A stretch of 62,000 nucleotides of DNA from Acanthaster planci (Eukaryota > Echinodermata > Asteroidea > Valvatida > Acanthasteridae): NCBI RefSeq assembly GCF_001949145.1, contig NW_019091463.1, forward strand, positions 73,305 through 135,304, written 5' to 3'. The notes beneath the pieces are model-generated. The model made no database searches. It was not told the DNA's origin and worked only from the letters and a program-made list of their open reading frames with translations. The position numbers and the translations under genes are program-made. Position 1 is the first letter of the stretch; the number at the start of each line of letters is the position of its first letter. Below, in pieces: positions 1-11,800 of this stretch.

Positions 1-430
1 TATTTAAAGGTTAGGATTGCGCAATTTCAAAAAAAGGTCAGAGGGCAGACCACATTTGCATGTATTTAAATAACAAAACAGGAATTTCAATATGTTAAAA
101 GACAGAGAATAACAAAATATTCAGACCTCGCATGTATTTCAGCATATTTTTGGTCAAATCTAAATATGTAAACCTTTCTATATTTACACATCCAAATATT
201 CAGTTTTTTTATCATGAACCCGTCACTAAAAATTCAACTGTGTTGGTTGAAACTGGAACACAACTTGTAGAAAGATTCTGCTAGGATTGAAACGTCTGGT
301 CCTCTGAATTTTTCAATTTAGAGAATATTTCACAATTTTTGGTATTTGATATAAACATTTAAATTTGTCAGCTTTTCTGGATGAGTGGAGGCGCTACTTC
401 TGTGATGTAAATCAGGGAATTCAGGCACAA

Positions 431-527
431 TTCAGTTCTTTTTTTCCTCTTTCCATTACCATTGTGTGATTAAGGTAGTGTTCGGTTCTTTTTTCCTCTT
501 TTTATTACCATTGTGTGATGTAGTAGA
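431..527. repeat. Direct duplication of a roughly 50-bp unit
   Basis: Unit one (431-480) and unit two (481-527) share TTCTTTTTTCCTCTTT and ATTACCATTGTGTGAT, with small indels and substitutions. This is a simple local tandem duplication in gene-free sequence. Confidence 0.8.
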
Positions 528-975
528 CTTCATGGAATGGTAATAGCGCCCTCTTTGGTTGGTCAGCATTTTTTAGCAGAGCCTCTGATGCAGCAAACAC
601 AACAGAAATTCCTCCTGCCGGGATTGCTAGGAGAAACCAATCAATGTCAAGTTCTGTCAATTTTATTGTCAGTATAGGACTATAATGTTAGAATTCCGGA
701 AATACATGTATATGCCAAAGTTTGACAGTCTAGCAAGAAAGACTGGGATTTTGCCTTTTCATCTGAGCTAATTACTGGCGTGAATGAGATGCCTGGCCTT
801 GTAATTTGTGAAGGCCAGGCACTTAGATGCATCATTAATTTTACATGAACAGTACATGCAATTTTAAAATTCTGGAAATATGTGCACTTTCAATAATACA
901 GCCTTACAGGTATGCTAAAGTGTGTCAAAACTTGCTTGGAAGATTTTTATTCATGCTGCAGCCATGTGCCTACCT

Positions 976-1066
976 TCCAGAGTTGACAAGACTGAGTTGA
1001 CTTGGGACCAAGTTAACCTGAGACAGAGTTGACCCGGAGCAAGTTGATTCCAGACCAAGTCGGTGA
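976..1066. repeat. Degenerate minisatellite with GAGTTGAC core
   Basis: Several imperfect copies of a roughly 17-24-bp unit containing GAGTTGAC, AGTTAACC or AAGTTGATT, spaced by ACCAAG- or GACAGA-type linkers. The copies have drifted, so it is an old array. No other function is visible. Confidence 0.5.
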
Positions 1067-2398
1067 CTTCACACTGATGAGTGTGCAGTGTTTTTACATA
1101 GCCATGTTTCTGACCATATCCAAATCTTTAAAAAGGTAATTCATAGCATTATTAACTGATCTACACCATCCTGATGCAGTCGCGTCAAATATCATTTCAA
1201 AAATTCAAATATGCACAGCATGCCAAAGTGAAGTTGGGTTAGCACTCAGAAAAATGTATTTTTGACCTTGTTGGACCATGTCTATTCCTTCCTTCATGGT
1301 TGGACTTGGGACGAAGGATGGCCTTCTAATGCACGTGAACACATCAGACCCAACGACTTGCTTGGGCATGCATGTTGGAAGGGCTAAACAATTTGCAAGA
1401 TGAGTGCAAATTAAATCTAAGTGGGCAGATAGGCCTACGATACTCGTCATCTTCACAGAAATGGGCCATGTACATGTACTGTAGGGATGGCTAGTGTTGA
1501 TATAGCCTAAGACATAGGCCTAGGATTACGATTAGTCTCAACATGGTCTCAAGGACTAGGCTTATGAATTTTATTCCTGTACAGTACAAGTGTGGAATGA
1601 TAAAAGCAAAATACACTGTACCATGGAGAAATAAAACATTCTCCATGACTGTACTTACTCCATATCACGTAGGTGTGCCACCGATTTCTCAGACTATTTT
1701 CTTGCCGACACTGCGTGAAGTCGCGAAAATAAACGGATTAAAGCGACCACCGTGCCCTCAGTATACTACACACGTGTACGTGTGGGGGCGCACCCACATG
1801 TTCAAGTTTGCAGCAGTGGGTTATTTATGTCTTACGTCCCACAGACATTTACACTACGCGCCCATAGTAAACTGTGCAACATCCCACTGAAAAAGCGCCG
1901 CCTGTTGACTCTCGTGAAGAAGTTGGCCTCCGTTTTTTTCACTGGAAATTTAAGATTATGGCCAGAAGATCACTTTTCGTTTCAATTTCATGGGAGTTGG
2001 CCACGAAATTTTTTTTATTCGCCTTTGAACGGAGATACCCCTAAAACAGCAGTAAAACTAAGTATTCATTTCTGAATGTAGCCTCCCGCCTCTATCCAAA
2101 ATAGGTCCGCAGTTTGGGGCTTTTTGTGAAAGAAATGTTATACATGGAACATGGAACCGGACGTTAAAGCGCAACTTCAGCGATCGGATACTTTTCAAAA
2201 TCACGGTTACCGGTAAGCAAACTATGCCGGGAACAGCATTCCCCCCCCCACCTTTGTGTTGGTCATTAATTGCTCTTAGGAATTCTTTTCAGACAGCGAG
2301 GTGTTATGTGAGGCCGAAGTGTGTATACTGAGGGATCGGACCTGTGGGGGTGTAGCCCTGTCCCATTTCGTGCCTGGTATTTAAAAAAAATCTTGTAG

Positions 2399-2602
2399 GA
2401 TCCGGCAGGCTTACCCGAAGAATTCCGAGCATAGCCCACGCGCTCAATTCATGAATAATAATACACGAATGCACTTCGGAAGACCGCGCGCCACGCATGC
2501 CAATATACGGCTTTCGACAGTGCGCATGAGCAAAATGGCTAGTGGTAATTTTGTGCGTGAGGTGATATATGCTCGGAATTTTTCGGTTAAGCCTGCCAGA
2601 TC
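2399..2602. mobile_element. Short MITE-like inverted-repeat element
   Basis: A 35-bp left arm (2399-2433, beginning GATCCGGCAGGCTTA) is matched in inverted orientation by the right arm (2568-2602), with four mismatches. The 134-bp interior is CpG-rich and has no ORF. No clear target duplication was identified, so the true element borders are uncertain. Confidence 0.55.
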
Positions 2603-3355
2603 GTTGAAATTAATATGTTAAACAAAAAAAAACTTGTATAACACTACAAAACAGAACAACTCGTATTAAGACTTAAAAATGGTTTCACGATCCAAGTCAC
2701 CAGCAAAATACGGTCATAAAGTTTGACTGATTCATTAGCGTATCTTGAGGGAGCGGAGGGGTCAAATTTCCTTGTTGGTTGACATGTTTGTAATTTTGGT
2801 AATGAGTTGAAAGTACCAGCATTTTTAGACAGGGTAGAACCACCTGATCTTGGTTGGGTACGGAGTTTTTCTGTAATACGAGTAAAAAATTGATTGGGGG
2901 GAGAGGGGGCGCCAAGACCTGGATATGCATGTACGCCACTGAATACATGTACATCTTGCTGGGTTACACCTTAAACCTTATCCCCCTAGGGGTTATGTAT
3001 TTCAATCATATTAAATTAAAGGATTTGGGACTTTTAGGGTTAATCTCTGCACTAAAGGCTACAATTCCAATATTCCTTTTTCCCCACTTCATGCAAACTA
3101 CTTGAACTGTGTTAGTGAACACATTCTTATACTGCTAAATAAAACTGTCTAAGGTTACTGCAAAAGACAAAATATGATTCGATGTAATGTCCAGCTTAAA
3201 TATGAAGACGTCTGACTTATTGCAAAGTCTCGTTTCCTTGGAAATTAAAAAATCTGTGGAAAGTTTGATCAGTTCCGGGACTCAGGTGTACAAGTTAGTG
3301 GTGCGATCTCGTAAATCTTGCCGTGGTCTTCATGTCTCATTCTTCTTGGTTTCAT

Positions 3356-6057
3356 CTAGTCCGTCTGGAGAAACTGCAGAACGTCCTCCAACAACCCACG
3401 CTCAGCAGGACTAGGGGGGACTGCCGAGACAAAGCAGAAATAATCGCATTTAAATCAACTTTTCTCACACACAGACAGTAAATGAAATCAATTACAGGTT
3501 GAGACTGGTGCAGTCAAGACAATGCTTTTCCGGTCAGCAGGGGCGTATCCAGCTTTTTAAATTGGTGTGGGGGTGGGGCAATTCAAAAACGAATAAAGCT
3601 TTGGGCTCATTCAACACCTTGGAGGAGAAATATTCGAATCTCACTTAGCGGTGGGGAGGGTACACACTAATTGATGTCCTTCGACTTCGGCCCACAAATC
3701 AACGTCAATTATTCCTGATCCGGTAAATTCTGAACGCTTAAGACGCAGCCAAGCGCATGATTATTAATTCCATTCATGATACCTTTCGAGTCAGAAAGCC
3801 AAAATAAGTTGATAAGAAATTATAAAATTTCAAAGATTTTTTCCACACTTTTACTTCTTTTTTTTTTAAAATCAGGCATGTTATGTGCCTCTCGCTAGTA
3901 GCTGTGAACAATTTTTTTATATGGAGTTTGACCCGCGCGTGGCGCGTACTGCGTGACGTGGCGCAAAACGCAATGAGCCAGTGCATTATGAACACTGATC
4001 TCCATAATAGAGCACCGAAGTGTGACGTCAATGTGAACCAGAAAGTTCAGTGCAAACGAATGGAGTACGCGCGTGTGTTGGTTCAAGCGCTGGTTCTCGC
4101 GCTGATGCCTATTACACACTAATTGTGTGCGTGACGTATTCACTTCGGTACTCTATGGAGTCAATGATTATGAATTAATAGGACACTCAAATGCGGAAAC
4201 GGAGGGACCACATTTCAAAGGAGAAAAAAAATTCATGGACACCAGAAAAGAGTTTCAGATTAGCCAGCTGATGCATTATCAACCTTCACAGCCGGCTACA
4301 AGGTGGGTTAGATCTCAACCAGTACCTTAGTTGGCTGATCGGTCTTCGGTATTTTGTAATGTCTATTAAATTTTCAGTGATTGTTACGTCAAACGTAAAT
4401 GGGAATTTTGATTTAGGTTGTTACAAATCAGCTGCATTTTTTAAGGAAACATTTTTCCCCACAGTACTTACCACAAAGCTTATCTTCGCAGGTGTATTCC
4501 GTAGGACATTTGCTACACGGTTCACCTGCCTTGTATGGAGTCTTGAAGAAAGAGTTTCCACTTTGGACAAAATCAAAGAACAATGATATGTCTAGGCTTT
4601 ACAGTGCATTTTAAGAAGAAAAGCCTAGGTCTGCAGACATTGGGAAAGAGTTCCATATACGGACATCACTTGACACCATGTGCGCAATGTGAGACTGGTC
4701 TGAAAAATTTTTCCCTCCTCAATTACGCTTTTGTTGACATGGTTTTGCTTTCTGACGGGTAATAGGTCACTGTGGGCAATTATTACTGGCGTCCGGATAT
4801 GGAACTTTCCCCCAAAGAGAACTAGAACAAAACCGTTTGGGCACGCACGCCATGGGTAAGAATGCAACAAAAATGGACTGTTTATTCTCTCTCACACACA
4901 CCCACACGAAAAAACGAGCCAAAATGCGATAATTTTTTAAAACTCACCCCGGACCGTAGAAACATGTCACATATATTTTGTTGTCGCATTGGTTTTTAGC
5001 GCATCCAATAAATTCAGTCGTTGCCATGATAACCTGAGGGAATATGGAACCAGTACCCACACCAACGTGAGAAAAGTGCATAAAGTACCTTTCACACCAT
5101 ACTTAGATTATACATGCAAGTACTATCTACTAAAAAGAAATCAACGATCTTACCTGTGTAAAGTCAAAACATTCCTTCTGGGGAACATTGTTCCCGCACG
5201 TTCTTTTCTTAAAGGAATAGTCGGTTCCTCGCTGAACCCATTCGAACACAGGAACTGCCGCATAGGTTTGGTATTGCTCAATATCACCAACCCAGTTGTT
5301 TTGACCAAGTCTCTTCCACTGACCAGCATCCTGGTTGATGAATCGATCGTTACCCTTCTTGCACTGTGTGACCCATTTGTTCGCTTTTTCTGCCAGGAAA
5401 ACACTCCATTGCTGTGGAGAAAAGTATACAAAAACAATAAGATAGCTTAGTAGATTTTGGCTCAACGTTTGGTGAGGAACCTATAGGTATGTAAGTCGAC
5501 TCTCTTCTAAAAATTTATTCTTGATATGAGTATAGTACTTCAGTTCAATATTTTGAGACAAAAAATTGGGAAACTGTTAACTACGATGATTCCAAAGGCA
5601 AATATCACTGCACAACGGCCAAGACACTGGACACCTTGGGCTAGCCTGACTCTTCTATGAACTAAGTAAGAATATATGTAGAAGCATTATACAGCACTTG
5701 TGTAAAACACTGAGATTTTAAATTAGGCCTATCACCGACAGTATCAGACGCTAACCAAATGGATTAGGAAATCATGAAACACCAAAATGGCGTAAAGAAA
5801 ACAACGTGGCAGCAGGATTCTACTGTCCGTCGATAGTTATGATTGAATCAGCTTTGCTGTGGTCCCTAGAGATGCCACACCCATTCCATGGTTTTATTCA
5901 TGCTACTTACTACTTTCAACATGTTAGCAGCTGAAGGGTTATCAACCAACGATCGCAGTGTGTTATGCGTAGAAAGGAACACTGCTTTCTCATCTTCGCT
6001 GAGATATTCGGCGTTAACAGAGGTCACAAACAAGATGGTTAAAGCTAATAATGCCAT
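3356..6057 (-). CDS. Secreted CAP/CRISP-like protein with degenerate active-site tetrad
   Basis: Five coding exons on the minus strand: 6057-5911, 5411-5154, 5033-4948, 4560-4472 and 3420-3356. They join in frame to about 214 residues. The start chosen is the ATG at 6057 (GCCATGG context), which gives a compact signal peptide MALLALTILFVTSVNA. In-frame ATGs at 6117 and 6177 would extend the N-terminus. CAP-domain landmarks appear in order: STHNTLRSLV, NMLKVQWSVFLAEKANKW, GQNNW, CFDFTQVIMATTEFIGCA, and a C-terminal cysteine hinge (GEPCSKCPTEYTCEDKLC). CAP proteins are extracellular and act in defence, sperm or venom roles. The usual tetrad His/Glu/Glu/His is only partly kept: HN is present, but GEN has become GQN and GHYTQ has become FDFTQ. 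A catalytic or metal-binding role is therefore doubtful. The last short exon is the least certain, although it has a strong pyrimidine tract and correct phase. Confidence 0.82.
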
Positions 6058-6177
6058 GGCGCACAAGATTTTGTGACGAACACTGCAGCCTTGCTGATAG
6101 ATCACCTTGAGCTGCATGTATAGACAAGACAACAACTGTCCATCCTCTTCCCGCAATGTTATTACAAACCTTTTCAA

Positions 6178-8855
6178 TAAATTCGTAAATATGCACGCAT
6201 GCGCCTAAATGGAGCATCGGCAAAAAGCTACGCAGCCATTAAAATATACAGGGGTTCATATTTTCAACGTCACTTTCTCTCAGATTATTTCCTGATTTTC
6301 CTTTTCTTCAGAAAACCTCCTAATTCGTAGTCATAGGCCTAGTAACTCTGTTTAAATGAGTTTTGGAGAACACAAAAATTCCCAAATTTTCCTTTATCTA
6401 AAGTACACCATTATTTTCAACTAGGAATTGTTTTCATTAGCTTCGACCACATTATAACTACGACTTTGTGTTTAAATGAATCCTGAGACGGTGTCGAAAC
6501 CGAAACTTTGAAATGAGGCTGGTTCGCACATGCGCAAAACCTCAACTATAAGATGCGCAGTACACTCCATTGCAGAGTTATGAATTTCAAATATTCGAAA
6601 AGGCATACTTTTGATTCATACATCATTTCGTACATCATAAGTCCCACTTAGACAAGAAAGCTATTTCAATGTCGAAAACGGTGAAAATACTTGAAGTACT
6701 TGCAAGAAAGATGACACTTAAACAACGCATATCCCTGCACACTTTCGATGGGCCGCTCACGCTTTTTTCCATCTTGACCATGCGTGCCCCATGTGTGCAT
6801 AATTACAAATTTACCATAATAAAAGTCCACACAGCGAGTTCCGAGGCCACCTAATTTCCAAAAACACAACAGGCTTACCAATGAAATAGGAAAGAATCTG
6901 GCATATTAACCTTCCTGTATAGCTTTATTCAGTAACGCATTCCTAAGGTTTCTGCAACCTGCAAGGTGAGGCTTTATTCAAATGCAAAACCCGTATGGCA
7001 TCCACAGCATTGCTTTGCAGAAAATTGGTGGGGAGCTTTTCACAGGGTTTTGTGCACTTCTGAAAAGGGTGGCTTATTGTAATGCAAAAACCTTTTTGTT
7101 GTATTTTCTGCAATGATGGGAAGGAGAGTCCAGCCAAACACTATGCAACGAGAGTGGTCGGAAGGGGTTACGTGGCAAATGGAGATGGGTTGAGGGCGCG
7201 AAGTGGGACTTTTCTTTTGAAAACGATGGTCATAAATAATCCTTTCTTCCTTAGCTGTAAACTCACTTCCCTTAGGAAGGTGGAACTACAAATTTCGAAG
7301 TTTCAAAAGTATTAGCAATTTATTCTTTCAAAAGTGAAAAGGCAGCAAGTTTCCAGGCGACAACTTGCCCTCCGCCATACACCATTGGTTGCTTTGAGGC
7401 TGAAAACAGGTGACGCAGATAGAACGGTCGCCTTGAACAAAATGGTGCAATTCTCATCCATTCACAAGCGGTGGAAAATTATGAGATGAAGGGTTGCAGG
7501 TACCACACATCTTCTGAAGATACTGATTCCGTGGAGTACCCACAAATCTACAGCTCGTGTAACATTCACCATGCAAAGTTTCAAATCTTACATGGATAAT
7601 TACTTCTCCGGTTATCAAATGATTTGGAGTCATATACATAAAAAGAAGATATTGCAAGCTTTGCAATCAGAAACCCCACCTGAAATGAATCTAACCTGTC
7701 CGTGAAATTTTGACATAACGTTAAATATACCGTTTGTGGAAAAAGTACACAAATTATTTTAAACGTTGGCACACTACAAATTTAACGAAAATATCGGGCA
7801 AATATACTGTAATTTTACTCACGAGGTAACGCTTTAAGAGTAAGAAGGCGTTATGAATCAAGCCCTACTTCTTCCAGTCCCGCTCACCATAAACTTAGTT
7901 TGGCGGTCCTTCAGTTTGAACTCTATCCTGTGCAGACCACGAACACGGTTTTATGCCTGCGTACAATTTGTCACAACTATGTCAACAATGGTTACTATTT
8001 AAGTCATGAACACTTGCTTTACTGAAAACAGACAATGCTTTAGCCCCGAAAATATAACATTCCTCATCCATTTCAGATGCCCACTGCAACCCCCTTTTCA
8101 TCCAGAAATGTATTATCAATTTAAGAGGGATAAATCAATCTCTGTACTGCCATGACAGCCTCAATCTCCAATTACAATTGCTAGAAGTAATTATGTTCAA
8201 CTGAGTTCTTTCGAAAATCGGAGGGCGGGGGCAGGGCATAAGCAGAGTGTATGAAAAGATGGCCTTCCTGCTGGGCTAGACACAGTGTATTTATAACAAA
8301 TCTTTCACATCTTGAATAACGACTTTTTCATTGAGACCAAATCAGACTGAGTCATTGTTAGGTGTCATTCATGTTAGTGGCTTCATCATCCAGTGAAAAA
8401 TCTATTCCTCTAAAAGTGCTCATTGATTTGACCATTCATTACCAGGCACCAGTCTACTGTGAGCATGGCATCTATGTACATGTACTTACACGGAATGGCA
8501 AGTGAGGCTCATTAACAGGTGCCACACCCTTCTGATCTCATTCACAATGATACAAATCATGTTCATGTAATTATACTTTATAGCTTAATCCATATTATGA
8601 ATGATTTTCATAAAGTAAAAGTTACCAGCATGGGTTTACAGCATCAAACCCAAAGTTTTCAGTTTGAATGGTGTATTTCGCACATGCTTTTGAAAAACGG
8701 CCTTCTGACATCAGCATGTTGAGACTATACATGTACATGTACTTTTACTGCCCATCATCTACTGAGGAATGTTCCAATTTTTAAGTTTAATCAGCTCACC
8801 ATGGGTTTTTACAAGTGATTCTCAGAGTAAGTCAAAAACTCCTGACACCTGACAA
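6178..8855. other. Intergenic region between CAP gene and PMS1
   Basis: It should contain the CAP-gene promoter and 5' leader at its left and the PMS1 3' UTR at its right. Short ORFs here look like chance frames with no family resemblance. No repeats of note were seen. Confidence 0.6.
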
Positions 8856-11800
8856 TTATGGCACAATACACAATGGATATTCAAATGGCTGATTGTGCAG
8901 GCATGTCTTGCATTGCTTTGGTAGTTGCTTCATACGTTCTATGACATCCTCTACATCCTGTATTTCCATTGAGGATGACATATTGCGAGCCATGCGAACA
9001 GCCTCTCCCTTTGGATTGAAGAGAAGAGATAAATAAATAATTGCAGGCATGAGAAGAAGTTGAAAATAGCAGCCTTGTTTGAGGAATACATAATGGACCA
9101 AGTTAGTCCTCTGGTAGTTTTCATTCTCAAGGAATGCGGCAGCTACCCATGAACGATTCCAGCCAGACTTAGCACACAGGAAAAAGGTTCTCACCTAAGT
9201 GAAACCTTGACTCTCACAATGCAGTTTACAAGCATCGTTAAACTTTAACAAAAGTGCCCATAGATTCCTTTGCCTTCTTGAATTAGACAGCATCCTCAAC
9301 AGTTACAATAAAGAACAAACAAGAGGTGATTCAACATTCTTGTTTCTGCTCAATCATCTTGGTTTTTCTTTCTTTTTGGCTGAGAACTAGCCACAGGAAC
9401 AGTAATAAATATGGTTGCTAGCCACTTGGTTTCATTCATGGATGTGAAATTTTCACAGGTACATATTTTGTACAAGTACATAGTCTTTTACACTTACTTT
9501 CAGATAGTTGGTAACTTTCAGTGGTCTGCACTGTACCAGAGGACGAGACTGCTCAGCGGCAACTAACTCCAGTATTTCCTGAAGGTCATAAATGCCATAA
9601 CAACTGATAGTCGTTGCCATAGCAATGACCTGTACCCTGACCTCTGTTGTTTCTGAGTCTGAAAATTAATGAGATAAGACAGATGATAGGGTTACTGATG
9701 ATACAATTAAACGAACACTGCCAAACAGAACCCTGACCTAAGTGGCTGGAAGACTAAACGTACAAGACATGAATTCTACTCTAATTTCCCATTTTGTCTG
9801 TATTCAAATGGATTGGGTATACATGTACCAATATTAATCTAAACGGGAGTATCTTACCAATCGTTTGTTTGAGTTTGAATCCATTTGCTGTCAATCTAGT
9901 GTCAATGAAGTACATAGCTGGGTCTGGTAAATCAATACGTTTTGACATCTTCAGTAAAGTGTTCCAATTGCCATCACCTCCAAGCATACTGGACAGAAAT
10001 AAAACACGCCTAAAGGTAAATTTTTTTCAGTATGTTGAAGAAAAACAAACATGATATAAAAATTTGGCTTAAGTGTCTTGATTTGATGCTAGCTCCTGTA
10101 CACTCAGTCTTATCTATACTTTGATGGAGTGAACAGGAACTGACCTGTTGACAGATAAACACCTGTTGTCCATAGTTTTTAAACAGGTATTTGCGATGTT
10201 AATGAGCGCACAGAACATTTGAACCAATTAAATAATAACCTGCCATATAATACGGTTTACGGTCAAAATGATGTTTGTAATTAACTTTGCTTACCTTGGA
10301 GACAATACAATAGGGACATCAAGAGGTTGGCATGGCAATACATGATGCATCATTAGCCTGTGATACAGAAGCATCTCTTCCACTCTGTTCAAGAAATAGT
10401 GAATGAGGATCACAAAGATTATATGCCACTGCCTTCCTGTTTAAAAGCATGTTTCCTTTCTAACTCAAATGTATTATTCATAAATTGCAAATGCTTCTGA
10501 GAAAACATAACTATTCTATTTGAGAAAGACTTCCTTAATCATGACCTTTCTGTGACACTGGGCAGAGTACAATTTTTCCGAAAGTTTTCTTGTTTTAAAT
10601 TTCAATCTACAGGAAGAATTCCAAGCAAACTTATTTTCAACGTACATGTAGATATTAGAAGTTATTCAAGTGAACTATGGGGCACAAGTCCCTTTTGAAA
10701 TAAACAAAGTAAGATTAATCACCTGTACTGGTTGAATATTACCACTTGATTACCATGGTGAGCAAGCCAAACACCATGTGATGCAAACTGACCAATCAAG
10801 TTAACCCCCTCGTCAGGAACACTTTCACTACGGCAAAGTAAAGAAATATCACACACAACACTTTTAATGGAATAACCTTGTAATAACTTTAACAGATACC
10901 AATAAGACTGGAACCTTACTTGTTTGTTCTAATAACATTACAGCGGTAATCACTCACTCTGAAGAGCCGTTAACTCACAAACCTATTTTTGTGATGTGTT
11001 TCCAACTCTCTTTTTAACCCTGTCAAACTGAAAGACACATCAAGAGTGGGAATGTCTGGTACTTCTGATCCTGCATGTTGACTGGCTGCCTTTCTCTGTT
11101 GCTGTGACAACAGCATCTTGTCTATAAGTCCCTGATTGGACGGCTGAAACAGAAAAAAACAATACAACAAATGAAAATATAGTAAGGAAAAATGATACAG
11201 ATAATCCGGCAGAAGAGTAATTTCAGTTCAAATGGAAAGGAATATCAACATCAGGGTTAATGAGACATGGGCTTTCTTTCGCCTCTGTAACAGTTTTGAC
11301 ATATTTATTTACCACTGTAGTAGTTTTTTGCTTTTTGCTTGGTGGAGCATCCAGGTTGATCTCATCCTTCAAGCCAAGTTTATTTCTAGCTGCTTGCATC
11401 TGATTATGATGTCTGAAACAGCGATACAAAGTCATCAGGTTTGTCAAATTCATTCTTAGAAGATAGAGTAATTGACAGAGCTGGAATTGTCTCCCTTCTT
11501 CTAACATTGTGCCTAAAATTTGTAAAGGCATTTTTGTCGAGAGGTGGGATGCGACAATTTTTCCAAAGTCCTATTTTCCCAGAAAGTGGGCATGTTCTAT
11601 TCAATGTACACATCTGTACCTTTCTGTATCTTTCCTTGCTTTTTCTTCATATTTTGCCCTCTCTTGTTCTTCCAACTGCCTCCATTTTTCTGCCACAATC
11701 CTTGTTATGTCGTTAAAACTAAATGAAGGGTTCTCTTCCAGTACTAGAACAAAAAAACAAAATTTGTTAATGTCCACTGGAACCTATTAAAACTGGCATT

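Larger units (their letters stand above)
1..3355. other. Gene-free flank downstream of the CAP gene
   Basis: No exon with recognisable coding content was found. The longest open frames (1543-1890 and 1752-2075) are compositionally ordinary and overlap each other in different frames. The region holds the tandem duplication at 431, the drifted minisatellite at 976 and the inverted-repeat element at 2399. The 3' UTR of the CAP gene should lie at its right end. Confidence 0.6.

Noticed and set aside
1543-2075. Two overlapping ORFs of 115 and 107 codons
   Set aside because: They overlap in different frames, show no recognisable domain, have no supporting splice sites or neighbours, and include homopolymer-driven residues.
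5150-5465. Extra open frames over CAP exon 2 on both strands
   Set aside because: They are shadows of the phase-proven CAP exon 5154-5411.
8736-8752. TACATG tandem runs here and at many other sites
   Set aside because: A genome-wide simple-sequence habit, not telomeric repeats or a specific regulatory site.
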